A DNA stretch of 64,000 bases from G963663315 sp965116335 (GCA_965116335.1 OZ220677.1:372001-436000), one strand, 5' to 3'; shown: positions 35,453 to 44,783, counted from the first letter of the stretch. The notes: generated from the sequence alone by a model not told the origin. Program-made: numbers and translations.

Positions 35453-37114
35453 TTACTGTTTATGTTCGCTGAGGAACCGGCTGTTGTATTCGTTCTCACT
35501 GTTCACTACCAGTTCAAGCCGGACTGTCGCTCGAGTCATTCCGCAAAACAGTATTCTTTCATCGCGCGTCAGGTCTTCTGTATTCGGATCTACATCCACC
35601 AGAATCACAGCGGGTGCCTCTTGCCCCTTGAATCGATAAACGCTGTCGAACATCAGTTGGCCCTCTGTCATCACCTGACGTCCGTCCTCATCGTACTCAC
35701 CGGTGAAATGCCGCAGACCTACACCACCGACCTGATCACATTGACTGAATACGGAACTCTGCGCGCCCCGACACGTGATCACTACAATGTCAGCACGTGT
35801 AAAACCATAGCACATTAACTGCTGAATGATTTTTCCTACAATTTTTGGCTGCTCATCAGCATCTATATAGCCGTGAACAGCGACACTCAGACCCGGCAAG
35901 TCATTACCCTGCTCAAACGGAATGGGCAGCGTATCCTTGATAAATCTTGTAATAGACTCCGGAGAGCGGTAGTTGATTTTGATGCTATAGCGAACAAACC
36001 CATCCAGCGATACCGGCGGCTTATCCCACAGGTTCTGGTCACCATCCTCCAACCAGAGAATGTTCGCGCTTTCACGAAGGAAGAGCCGGATAAGCTCAAA
36101 CCATTCCTGCTCAAAATCCTGACCTTCATCGACGATCAGCGTGTCATATTTACTTTCCTCTCCAATTTGCTGGACCAGAACCTGTTCCTGTACACGCTGC
36201 CAGAATCCCGGATCCGTCTTCATCGACGAGAAGTCCAATCTCTGTCCGAGTGATTGCAGGAACTCATCACAGAAACCGTGAAACGTACTGACCTTTCCCG
36301 CATCGCCGACGCTCTCCTTGATGCGATCAGCCAACGGACGGTTATAACAAATCAGCAGAGCTTTCCGGTTTGCGGACACCTCACGGTCCAGAAACCTCCT
36401 GGCGAACAGGCTCTTGCCACTTCCAGCCGCACCTGAGATCCTGAGCCGGAAGGGCTCCATCTCGAGATTGGTCAGAATATCTGCCAGAGCCCCGCTTTGA
36501 CGCACGAACTGTTTTTCCTGGGCGCCAATATGGGTATGAATATCAGGAACAAGGTCAAATGTTTGGTAAAAGAAGTCTTCAACCTTTTTATACCAACCGT
36601 CACGCGTTTCCTTTCCGGGCCCCAGTAATGCCTGTATTCGTTTCGTCAAGCCATCTTCTGCAGCGGCATCTACAATACGCTCAGCATTGAGCCCGGCTGC
36701 ATTGACCTGTTTGACCTGATAGTCAGGACAGTAAATAAGGTAATCGACGACGAGGGTTCGGGTTTTGCCGTTCAGCCGGTTGAATTTTTCCCGCACCTTA
36801 TCAATGGATCGGTGAACCTGTTGGGCGACATTCTTTTCGTCAGTACCATATCGCTTGACGAGCCCCTGCTCTGTTTCTTCCAGGCCTCCATTCTTCTGCT
36901 CTATAAAAAGGACTTCTCCAGCCCGATTCAGTACGACGAAATCTATTTCTCCAAAATGCGTCCATGCCTCATACTCCCGTGACCAGTGAACCCCGTGGAA
37001 AACCGTAAAATCATTCGGAAGAGATGTTTTTAATGCATACAGCGTGTCAAGTTCCGAGCGATGAACGCCGGAAAGGGCAAGACGTGAGATGTCCGAGGGA
37101 ATTATGTAAGCCAA
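35453..37114 (-). CDS. NERD-domain nuclease fused to a superfamily 1 (UvrD/Rep-like) helicase, TTG start
   Basis: The 553-residue protein joins a nuclease-related NERD domain (about 35-130; GEIDFVVL with D58, and IEQKNG with E72 and K74) to an SF1 helicase core with Walker A SGAAGSGKS ending at 235, Walker B TLIVDEGQDFEQEW, an INYRSP segment (motif IV region) and a C-terminal motif with CGMTRATVRLELV. Proteins of this layout occur in defence islands, but function is usually inferred only. The first possible start is TTG at 37114. It lies 134 bases after the higA-like gene on the same strand and may share its transcript. Confidence 0.82.
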   Translation of the reverse strand: MAYIIPSDISRLALSGVHRSELDTLYALKTSLPNDFTVFHGVHWSREYEAWTHFGEIDFVVLNRAGEVLFIEQKNGGLEETEQGLVKRYGTDEKNVAQQVHRSIDKVREKFNRLNGKTRTLVVDYLIYCPDYQVKQVNAAGLNAERIVDAAAEDGLTKRIQALLGPGKETRDGWYKKVEDFFYQTFDLVPDIHTHIGAQEKQFVRQSGALADILTNLEMEPFRLRISGAAGSGKSLFARRFLDREVSANRKALLICYNRPLADRIKESVGDAGKVSTFHGFCDEFLQSLGQRLDFSSMKTDPGFWQRVQEQVLVQQIGEESKYDTLIVDEGQDFEQEWFELIRLFLRESANILWLEDGDQNLWDKPPVSLDGFVRYSIKINYRSPESITRFIKDTLPIPFEQGNDLPGLSVAVHGYIDADEQPKIVGKIIQQLMCYGFTRADIVVITCRGAQSSVFSQCDQVGGVGLRHFTGEYDEDGRQVMTEGQLMFDSVYRFKGQEAPAVILVDVDPNTEDLTRDERILFCGMTRATVRLELVVNSENEYNSRFLSEHKQ

Positions 37115-37247
37115 TGCTATCTTTTAAACCTGCGACTCAAAAGCATTGGTATCGATCTCCAGAATCCCTCACCTCGGACCACCTTGAAGACCATTCCGGT
37201 CTCGGCACTGTGAGAACGGGATTTGAAGGTCTGAACCGCGTTGGCCA

Positions 37248-38348
37248 CTACTCGTGACTCCATTGATATCTGACCTTCAAATCATTGCAATGCGTCGGTG
37301 GCAGCAGTCTTTTGTGTTGCAATTGCCCCACCACAATTCCGGGAGCAATACCCACTTCCTGCGCAAATTGGCAAATAACCGCTTCACTGAACGGCGCTTG
37401 TGCAACAAGATTGTTGAAGGCCTTTCTCGGTAGCAGCTCGTGCTCGGCGAAGAGATTGGCTTGTTCTTCCTTCTCACCATCCATACCGTTGGTACCTTCA
37501 ATAAACAGCTCCTTCTTGCCGTGTAGGAGGATATGCCCGGCTTCATGGAAGAAAGTGAACCAGAGGTGATCGTTGGTTTTGTAGCGCAGGCTGAGCTGGA
37601 TGATGGCCTTGCCAGAACTAACCCAGCGAGTTGCCCCGCTGATGCCGATCCTGGGCAGACAGGGAATAAACACCACGGCGACGCCGGCTTGGGCACAACG
37701 CTGCTGCAAGGCGGGTACGAAATGCGCGGGATCGGTTTCGGCCGTGAGGGAGCGGATATCATCCAGCGCCTGCCGAAATGCGGGTTTGTCATATGGCTGG
37801 CACTCGATGTTTGCAGCCTCCAGCTCGCCTTGGCGCAGCCAGGCAGAAACCGCCTCCGGGAAGATTTCATGCTTGTTGTGCTGACGGTAGGCGACGGCCA
37901 CGTTGGGCCAGATATCGTCCCATTGCTCCACGCTGGCAATACCGAAAAAGCGCAGTACTTCATCGAGCTGCTGCTTTTTGTCCTTATGCTTTTTTAGCCA
38001 TCCCATTTTTACCATAGCGTTGACGGGTATACGTTTGAGCCAGCTGATGTCTTTTTCCAGCTGAACCTCTTCCGCCAACCGCGCGCGGGTCTCCTGGTAG
38101 TGGGCATCCAGATTGAGCCAGTACTCGACTGGCATACCCAAGGCACGCTCCAGCTTGATAGCGGTTTCAGGCGTGATAATGACCGTACCCTTGCCCTTGA
38201 GAATGGTAATGATGTGCTTTTCACTTAAGCCCGTGCGCTTGGCCAGTTCGGTCCGACTCATGTTTCGCAGTTCGAGCTCGTAGTCCAGCGCCTCGCCGGG
38301 AGTGACCGTGTAGTCAGGTGTATAGTGGTTGATGGCTGCGTTATCCAT
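37248..38348 (-). CDS. HigA-like antitoxin: XRE DNA-binding domain fused to ImmA/IrrE-type metallopeptidase
   Basis: The 366-residue protein has an N-terminal XRE HTH (about 16-78; SRTELAKRTGLSEKHIITIL) followed by a zinc metallopeptidase domain with HEAGH at 268-272 and a downstream acidic helix EKEEQANLFAEHELLP as probable third ligand. Typical HigA is about 100 residues, so this is the large form. The start at 38348 is chosen because GAGGA precedes it and it overlaps the toxin stop by 8 bases; an ATG at 38360 is also in frame. It is second in a toxin-first pair. Proteolysis by such antitoxins has been linked to induction in other families; that is inference here. Confidence 0.87.
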   Translation of the reverse strand: MDNAAINHYTPDYTVTPGEALDYELELRNMSRTELAKRTGLSEKHIITILKGKGTVIITPETAIKLERALGMPVEYWLNLDAHYQETRARLAEEVQLEKDISWLKRIPVNAMVKMGWLKKHKDKKQQLDEVLRFFGIASVEQWDDIWPNVAVAYRQHNKHEIFPEAVSAWLRQGELEAANIECQPYDKPAFRQALDDIRSLTAETDPAHFVPALQQRCAQAGVAVVFIPCLPRIGISGATRWVSSGKAIIQLSLRYKTNDHLWFTFFHEAGHILLHGKKELFIEGTNGMDGEKEEQANLFAEHELLPRKAFNNLVAQAPFSEAVICQFAQEVGIAPGIVVGQLQHKRLLPPTHCNDLKVRYQWSHE

Positions 38349-38688
38349 GGGTGTCCTCAATACCTAATATCTTGATGGCGGTAATACGGTGCCAATCCAG
38401 CCCACCTTCCGGCCGCTTTGGGGGCGGGTTGTTTAGCGGCTGGACGATCAACCGGTACGGGCCGTCCAGATCCAGACTGAACGTGCCCTTGCGCTTGCCC
38501 GTCAGTTCGTGGCACCGATGTGGTGAACTATAGGGCGGCGCAAATACGCCCAGATTTGGGGCTGCCCGCAATGCTGTCATCACCACCTTGATTCGCTTTG
38601 CGCGCTGCTGCCCGAAAACCTTGAGCATCGTCTTTTCTTCGTTAAATTGCTTTCGCAGCTTCTTGCTGGAAAAATCGATATCAATCAA
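38341..38688 (-). CDS. HigB/RelE-like toxin of a toxin-antitoxin pair (TTG start)
   Basis: RelE-fold ribosome-dependent mRNA nucleases form the toxin of such pairs. The 115-residue protein starts IDIDFSSKKLRKQFNEE, includes LTGKRKGTFSLDLDGPYRL (the RelE core with basic residues) and ends with the WHRITAIKILGIEDTHG strand. The first start is TTG at 38688 with AGGTAAG upstream; the next methionine (residue 21) would remove the first helix. Toxin gene first, antitoxin second is the HigBA order. C-terminal insertion PPPKRPEGGLDW is unusual. Confidence 0.8.
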   Translation of the reverse strand: MIDIDFSSKKLRKQFNEEKTMLKVFGQQRAKRIKVVMTALRAAPNLGVFAPPYSSPHRCHELTGKRKGTFSLDLDGPYRLIVQPLNNPPPKRPEGGLDWHRITAIKILGIEDTHG

Positions 38689-38934
38689 TTTTCACTTACC
38701 TGTTAGGTTAATACATTTTTATCTATATATCCATTACAATTTTTCCAACACTGACGCGCAGCCGGCATGGTTGTCGTCTACTGAAACGGCGGGTTGTCAC
38801 TAAACTGATTGAATAGCTCGTTGTGCTCCGTATGATGTCATGGCAGTACTTCTGCCAATACAGTATTGACAGGCCATGACCAAGCGTAAAAACCAGAGTC
38901 TCCTGGATCAATCAGCGCGCTCGTGCTTTTCGGG
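38689..38934. other. Gap between higB-like toxin and Hsp70-like gene
   Basis: The 246 bases hold the probable toxin promoter in an AT-rich part (38700-38760) and, at 38888-38906 on the minus strand, CCAG/CTGG followed by TTTTT, a weak terminator candidate for the Hsp70 operon. CATGGC and GCCATG at about 38839 and 38873 form a wider inverted repeat. A plus-strand frame of 20 codons from ATG 38876 may be a fragment of a lost gene. No gene is supported. Confidence 0.35.
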
Positions 38935-40422
38935 CTAGGACATGAAGCCACTACCACCACAAAAGTCACACATACTATGCAATCCGCCCGTGCCCCTACA
39001 TCGCGAGCACGTCATCCTGTTAGGTGTATTGCCAAGACTATTGGAACCACCATCTTCAGCGGGCACGTCGTCCACATCATTTTCTTTGATGATTTCGCCA
39101 ATATCGAATGGGTCAAATGATAGTCCGTATGCAACGGATACCCGGTCATAATCATCCTCGCGTAGTCCACTCGCTTCTAATTGATCAGGCTTTGGTAGCT
39201 TCATGGCTTTGACCGGGAAACCGAAAAACTCCCCGTTCTCAGACAAGAATATCTCCGTATAGAAATCGCAACCCGCACCACCTCCGCAAAGAAACACTGG
39301 CACGCCATCCTCCCATCGTCGAGAGAGTGGATACCGACAATTCTTGGTATGCCGTAACAGGTTGCCCACCGCTTTAATCACTCGTTGCTTGAAGGGTGAG
39401 TCATTGCGCTGGAAGATGGCGATATCAATCCCAAGTAGCGAAGCGAATTCCGTTTTCTCAGGGACAGGGGCAAACGGAGCAAGCCCCTTCTCTTCCTTGA
39501 GCCCTCGCCCCTCAATACGTGACCTAACAAGAAAGCGCGTGCCCAAGCGCTCAACCGCTTTGGCGAAAATCGGGAACTTATCCTCTCCCTCTACTTCATG
39601 GACATTAAAAATCGTTGCATCCAGCGTCCCTGCTCCCACATCGACTAGTAAGTGCAAGTCTGACTGACGTAAAGGAGACCTGATATATCCGGTTACTTGT
39701 GCGACAAATTCTGGAAATAGTGATACTGCCTCCCAATGCAAATCACGTTCTGAAGCCCCCGATTCCTCTTGAGTGCTGCTCTTCTGCCAAGCTTCCTTAA
39801 TGCTTTGCTCTGACACTTCTCCCTCATATGCGCTTGCGAACCAAGCAGCAGCAATCATTCGCTTGTATGAGGCCGCCAGTCTTTCATCGTGATAACTACT
39901 GGTGGGCAGGCCTACATTGACCAACCAATCAATGTAATTGGAACCGTATACGCCTTGCTTATTGTCAAAAATGAAGGCTCGCACCCGTCGTAGCACCAAG
40001 GCAAGGTAAGTAGCAGCACTCTGTATCTCGGAGTCTTCGAGTTTTCCCTCCAGCAGTGACATCTTCAAGTCTGTGTACTGCTCACCTATAGGTGAGTCGA
40101 TCGAGCGAAGACCTTCCTGGGTCGACCAAAACACTGTTGGCAGCAAGTAATCGCTGGTCTTCTCACCACGTCCTCTGAGCGGGATTGCGATCCTTATACG
40201 CTCTTCTCCAACGATAACCTTGGTGAAAGCTGTCCCAAAATCCAAGCCAATGACTAACTGCTTGTGTGGTGCAGATGGACCAATACCAGCGAACTGCGTA
40301 GCGATACCGCTTGATCGTGCTTTTCCCATCGCACGTATGCCTGAATTTCTGGCCTGGTCGGGTGCCGATGTACTGACTACCTGCTTTTTTATCAAACCTT
40401 TTAGGACATCTTCACATGACAT
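38935..40422 (-). CDS. Hsp70/actin-like ATPase with C-terminal DnaJ-type zinc finger
   Basis: The 495-residue protein has the actin/Hsp70 ATPase signatures: phosphate-1 VIGLDFGTAFTKVIV at 57-71, phosphate-2 LLVDVGAGTLDATIF at 258-272 and the adenosine motif VFLCGGGAG at 376-384. There is no recognisable Hsp70 substrate-binding domain. Instead the last 24 residues carry two CxxCxGxG repeats (CSRCRGTG and CDFCGGSG, 472-491), the motif of the DnaJ cysteine-rich domain. Third gene of the module, 13 bases after the SNF2 gene with AAGGTG before its ATG. It may act as an ATP-driven sensor or chaperone for the other two; that is inference. Confidence 0.8.
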   Translation of the reverse strand: MSCEDVLKGLIKKQVVSTSAPDQARNSGIRAMGKARSSGIATQFAGIGPSAPHKQLVIGLDFGTAFTKVIVGEERIRIAIPLRGRGEKTSDYLLPTVFWSTQEGLRSIDSPIGEQYTDLKMSLLEGKLEDSEIQSAATYLALVLRRVRAFIFDNKQGVYGSNYIDWLVNVGLPTSSYHDERLAASYKRMIAAAWFASAYEGEVSEQSIKEAWQKSSTQEESGASERDLHWEAVSLFPEFVAQVTGYIRSPLRQSDLHLLVDVGAGTLDATIFNVHEVEGEDKFPIFAKAVERLGTRFLVRSRIEGRGLKEEKGLAPFAPVPEKTEFASLLGIDIAIFQRNDSPFKQRVIKAVGNLLRHTKNCRYPLSRRWEDGVPVFLCGGGAGCDFYTEIFLSENGEFFGFPVKAMKLPKPDQLEASGLREDDYDRVSVAYGLSFDPFDIGEIIKENDVDDVPAEDGGSNSLGNTPNRMTCSRCRGTGGLHSMCDFCGGSGFMS

Positions 40423-40435
40423 TTGTAATTACACC

Positions 40436-43400
40436 TTACTGAACCAGGATCGCCCCGCAGCACACCTCGGATTGCAAGGGCCGCAACTTTGATTTCAAAT
40501 TCAACTTTTCTCGTTGAACGTCGAACCGTTCTTTGATTTTTCTGATTTGGCCTTCGGTCGGAGGAATCATTCGTGTTTTTCCTGCAACACGATACCGATT
40601 CAACAACTCGTAACGGGTATTCAGTTGACGATCCCGATGCCGTTCTGCTGATTTGATTTGGAACGCCACACGGTCTTCGTTCTCATTTTTTCGTTGAATC
40701 TGTTCAGCATCATAGTCAGCTTCAAGAGCTTCGACACAACGATCCAAGGCACTGACAAAGGACTCAACATCAAGCACACTCGTCACTTCCAGCCAGTCTG
40801 CCCCATCAATACGAGCAAAATTAAGCAACGCCCAGGACTCGTCTCTGGACAGCAATCTGTCTGACTGAATCTCCACGATTCGAACCGGGAGTTCCTCCTC
40901 AACCTTGATGCCCGAGAACTCCCAGCGATTGACAAAGAACGCATAAGTACCAGGCACTATATCTCTGGACACCTCCAAGCGGATTGCCACCAACCGATAA
41001 AACGCCTCGTTCTTCTCGCGTAGTTCCTGCCCGACGAACCGGATCAATGGGTGAAACTGACTAATCACCTCATCTCGAGTCGCCGGGTCCCTGACCTTGT
41101 TTGCAAACTTGCATCGAATAGTCTCTCCGGTAGCAAGTCGTGTCAGGCCATGAAGTTTATGTTTGGTAATGAAATCCCCTAGCGAGGCAGCCACGGTGGC
41201 GGGTAGTCTGAGATCAAATCGCTGTTCATCCGATGACAGCTGCTTGAATTCGAAGCCCTGACAAAACTTATCAAGGTAGTCTTTTACATACGCAACCAAG
41301 TCTTCTTCGGTGATGCGTTTTTTGAACTGTTGTGCCGCCTGCACTTCGTCGAGAATATAGCCACCATGTGCTATCAGATGCGATGCCTGTTTTTCGAGCT
41401 CATCCTGGTCGTGACGGATTCTCTCGACAGCCATCGCTGTTTGTTCAATACGCTGTTGCTCCTGCTCTGGCGTCAACGGCTCTCGTAGCAAATCCGCTGT
41501 CAGATCCGATATCTGCTCTCCGAGAATGGCTTCCATACCGCCAAGAGCCCGCTCGAAGATACGTAATCTCGTATACAGGCGCTCATGGATCCGATGATCT
41601 ATAGTATCCGTAAACAACAGATTAACGATGCTGATCTTGTCGGCCCGTTGACCAATGCGGTCGATACGACCTATCCGCTGCTCCACCTTCATAGGGTTCC
41701 ACGGAAGATCGTAGTTGAACAGCACACGACAAAACTGAAGGTCCACGCCCTCACTCGCTACTTCAGAAGAAAGCAGGACTGTGATATCCGGGGACTCCTT
41801 GAACCTTCTGATAACTTCCTGCTTCGTCTCCTTCATGCCGCCGACCAGAACCTGGGATTTGATGCCATCTTCAAGAAGCCGCTCCGCAAGATAGGCCAGC
41901 GTTTTTCGGTAGAACGAAAACACAATCAGTTTCTCATCAGAGTTATCCACCAAATACTCTCTAACCGCCTCGCGGAACATCTCGTACTTGTTATCGTTCT
42001 CCCTCAGTGCCTTCAAACTAATGAGTGGCAACACGTCATTTCGAAGACGTTCGATCAGAGGCGAAATCTCCACGTCACCACTCTCGTAACCAAAGTCTTC
42101 GTAGATTTGCTCCTCGTAGCTTTCGTATTTCTCTTTCCATGCTGTTGCTGCCGCATACATACAGCTGGACACTTGTCGCTGAGGACCAGCAAGCAGAAAC
42201 CCATCGCTGATGTCAGATTCCCAGGCATAGCGCCGTATCGCTTCGGTAACGAGCTGATAAAACTGCCACTCAACACCATCTTTGTCTAGCTCGACGAAAC
42301 GTTTCACGGGTTCGCGTATAACACGCCACTCGGTAACCTCTGATTTGCGTGTCCGAGTAATGGCATGGCGTAGTAAATTGACCTTTTCGACTCGATTGGC
42401 CAAGCGGATACGCCCCGCTTTACTTGCGAGGTAATCGGTCAGGTCTTCCGATGAAACAAGCTCATCTAACTGTCGGCTGCTCTTCAGCAAGGGATGCTGT
42501 TGTGCAAGCGAGAGCTCTTCTCGAATCTGGTCTGCATCAGGGCGTACATTCAGAACCAGATCTCGTGCTTTCTGCAGATGTTCATTGGCTGTAATAACCT
42601 GCGGGAACACCTCCTTTACACTGAAAGAATCTGGATCGACCAGATTCAACAAATGAAACAGATCGTAGTCACTCAGATTGATGGGGGTTGCTGACAGTAG
42701 CACCACATTGTCCGCTACACCTCGTAGAAGCTGTCCGAGCTTGGCAGTCTGGCTTTCAGGATTCCGTAGATAATGAGCCTCGTCGATGATGACGAGGTCT
42801 ACCAGAGGCTCCTCGGTGGCTTGTTCCTCGAGAAACCGAGCCAGCTTGGCATCTGCACTGGTCTTCTTTTCTTCATCGCGCCAACCCGAGGGGGGGCGCA
42901 AACCCTGCACGCTACAAACGATCCCTTTCCCATCCGGGACGTTGTAACGATCCTGCTGAAGATACTTCAGTGCCTCAGCCGCCCCCATAATTTCGGCATC
43001 AACGCCGAAACGGTTCGCCAACTCGTCGCACCATTTTTCCCGCAACATCGCAGGACATACTACCATTAAGCGTCGCGCATCAAAACGTGCTCGCAATTCT
43101 GTCCATATTAAGCCCGCTTCGATCGTCTTACCCAAACCAACCTCATCGGCAATCAGCAAACCATTTGATGGCGAATCCAGGAAAGACAGGACTGGTTTGT
43201 ACTGATACGCATAAAAATCCGTGTTGGTGGCATCCATACTGTAGACAAGGTTAGCGAGACGACCACTCAGATGAATGTGGGTGAGATTCCTGCGAAGATC
43301 GCGCACACGACCGAATCGCCCCTCAGCGATGAGATGTTCCCAGTCGGAATTATCGTCATCGATCACCTCGAGTTCGTAGTCAGGTTGGAATGTCTTTCTC

Positions 43401-43552
43401 TCCGGGAACACAACCTGGTATTTCAAGATGCCGGCTTGTGCACGGTGCTTTCCGGTCAATACGCCTTGCCGTCCAGGATCACTCTTGAGGCGGACAATCG
43501 TTCCTGGTGGAAGCAAATCTTTACTCTCTGTATCTGGCAATTTTACGGACAT
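40436..43552 (-). CDS. SNF2-family DNA-translocating ATPase (RapA/DrmD-like architecture)
   Basis: The 1038-residue protein has an SNF2 motor: Walker A ADEVGLGKT at 135-143, DEAH at 257-260, SATP at 287-290, EGVDLQFCRVLFNYDLPWNP at about 601-620 and motif VI VEQRIGRIDRIGQ at 623-635. The N-terminal 65 residues look like a small SH3-like fold (PPGTIVRLKSDPGRQG). The C-terminal 350 residues have no family I recognise and include coiled-coil-like charged stretches. SNF2 motors of this size occur with nucleases in defence loci such as DISARM (DrmD), but none of the other DISARM genes is here. Middle gene of the module, 94 bases after the nuclease gene. Confidence 0.86.
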   Translation of the reverse strand: MSVKLPDTESKDLLPPGTIVRLKSDPGRQGVLTGKHRAQAGILKYQVVFPERKTFQPDYELEVIDDDNSDWEHLIAEGRFGRVRDLRRNLTHIHLSGRLANLVYSMDATNTDFYAYQYKPVLSFLDSPSNGLLIADEVGLGKTIEAGLIWTELRARFDARRLMVVCPAMLREKWCDELANRFGVDAEIMGAAEALKYLQQDRYNVPDGKGIVCSVQGLRPPSGWRDEEKKTSADAKLARFLEEQATEEPLVDLVIIDEAHYLRNPESQTAKLGQLLRGVADNVVLLSATPINLSDYDLFHLLNLVDPDSFSVKEVFPQVITANEHLQKARDLVLNVRPDADQIREELSLAQQHPLLKSSRQLDELVSSEDLTDYLASKAGRIRLANRVEKVNLLRHAITRTRKSEVTEWRVIREPVKRFVELDKDGVEWQFYQLVTEAIRRYAWESDISDGFLLAGPQRQVSSCMYAAATAWKEKYESYEEQIYEDFGYESGDVEISPLIERLRNDVLPLISLKALRENDNKYEMFREAVREYLVDNSDEKLIVFSFYRKTLAYLAERLLEDGIKSQVLVGGMKETKQEVIRRFKESPDITVLLSSEVASEGVDLQFCRVLFNYDLPWNPMKVEQRIGRIDRIGQRADKISIVNLLFTDTIDHRIHERLYTRLRIFERALGGMEAILGEQISDLTADLLREPLTPEQEQQRIEQTAMAVERIRHDQDELEKQASHLIAHGGYILDEVQAAQQFKKRITEEDLVAYVKDYLDKFCQGFEFKQLSSDEQRFDLRLPATVAASLGDFITKHKLHGLTRLATGETIRCKFANKVRDPATRDEVISQFHPLIRFVGQELREKNEAFYRLVAIRLEVSRDIVPGTYAFFVNRWEFSGIKVEEELPVRIVEIQSDRLLSRDESWALLNFARIDGADWLEVTSVLDVESFVSALDRCVEALEADYDAEQIQRKNENEDRVAFQIKSAERHRDRQLNTRYELLNRYRVAGKTRMIPPTEGQIRKIKERFDVQREKLNLKSKLRPLQSEVCCGAILVQ

Positions 43553-43646
43553 CTTTTACCTATTGTGAATCACTTATTGCAGACGATCAAATACCCAACT
43601 GAGGTGCCAGGTTCCACTGCCATACTAATCACCGCATTCTGTATCG

Positions 43647-44690
43647 TCATTTCATCACTGCTCCGAATTCTTCGTCGATCTCAAACAAATCAGGCGTAGA
43701 GCGATGAACGCCAATACCGTGTTCCATCAGAAGTATCACGAGTTGTTCCCCATTCATCAGGGCAATAGGAGTCTTGTCTGCCTCGGCAGCTTCCTTGACA
43801 GCACCTCGACTGAAGTTGCTGGTGGTGATGATCAGGCCTTGCTCGTGCACTCCCAGGCTGCCGCGCACCTGCTGTACCACCGGAGCCTGTATATTGTTCT
43901 TGATCTTCCATTTCTTGACCTGAACGGCCATTTTGATCCGAACCACATCGCCCACCACCAGGGTGCCACGGACATCAATACCGCCGTCGCCGCTGAGCTT
44001 GGTCACCTCGACCTTCTCGAAACCCATCTCCGCCAGCAACTGCGAGATAAGTTCCTCGAACTCTCCGGGCTTCATAGCCAGCAGGCGGTCACGCAGAGCC
44101 TTTCGGACTTGCTGGTTGTGCTGCTCGATTTGAGACGCCAAACCGCGCCCCATCCATTGACTCAAACCCACATAGCCACGGCCGTGTTGCACAAATCGAG
44201 GACGGTCGCCGCGTTTCTGCTGTCGCTTGATTTCGGTAATCACCTGCGCGTACATAGTGGCCTCCGGCGTCTTTCCGCTGGTAACCAGCCATCTTTTTTC
44301 AAGTGCCTGCCCAGTGATCTTCTTGTAGTGCATCGGTTTCTTGCCGCCAAACTCCTCAAGCACCTTCTGAGCACAATCGGTGAACGACAAACCAGTGTTC
44401 GAAGAGGGGGTGTTTGGAACTTGGCCAGCTTTCGGAGGAGTGGACTCAGTATTTTCCTTTTGCTTGAAGGTATCTCGAAGCGCGAATGTCTGAGCGCCAG
44501 TCTTAACGAAGGGTGATTTACTCCCCATCTTATTGATGTCGGAATAAATCTGGGCGCTGACCGTATTACTCGGGGTCTTACCTTTGGACTCCCAGAGACC
44601 ATTCGCCCTGATCTTCTCGGCAATGTCCTTGGCATGCAGCGACTTACCCGCCTTCTGCAAAACCTGAATGGCAGCAGTTTTAACGTCCAT
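43647..44690 (-). CDS. Mrr-family restriction endonuclease with N-terminal HARE-HTH domains
   Basis: The 347-residue protein (ATG 44690 with GGGGAG upstream; a longer frame from 44717 lacks such a site) has a HARE-HTH domain at about 1-72 (VLQKAGKSLHAKDIAEKI, TPSNTVSAQIYSDI), a second similar unit at about 101-178 (KPMHYKKITGQAL, TPEATMYAQVITEI), and a C-terminal Mrr nuclease (205-330) with the catalytic pattern SGDGGIDVRG (233-242) and QVKKW (257-261). HARE-HTH is thought to recognise DNA features or modification. The Mrr family cuts methylated or foreign DNA. First gene of the operon with the SNF2 and Hsp70-like genes. Confidence 0.87.
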   Translation of the reverse strand: MDVKTAAIQVLQKAGKSLHAKDIAEKIRANGLWESKGKTPSNTVSAQIYSDINKMGSKSPFVKTGAQTFALRDTFKQKENTESTPPKAGQVPNTPSSNTGLSFTDCAQKVLEEFGGKKPMHYKKITGQALEKRWLVTSGKTPEATMYAQVITEIKRQQKRGDRPRFVQHGRGYVGLSQWMGRGLASQIEQHNQQVRKALRDRLLAMKPGEFEELISQLLAEMGFEKVEVTKLSGDGGIDVRGTLVVGDVVRIKMAVQVKKWKIKNNIQAPVVQQVRGSLGVHEQGLIITTSNFSRGAVKEAAEADKTPIALMNGEQLVILLMEHGIGVHRSTPDLFEIDEEFGAVMK

Positions 44691-44783
44691 GACTCTCCCC
44701 CGCGGCGGATTGTCCACTCTGCTTCTGGTAGGTCAAGCCAAAGATGGTGTCGGTTGGTTTCATAGATCCTCCAGTCGATTTCT

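Noticed and set aside
38839..38938. Remnant insertion sequence between the higB-like and Hsp70-like genes
   Set aside because: There are short inverted repeats and a 20-codon frame, but no transposase motif or terminal repeats.
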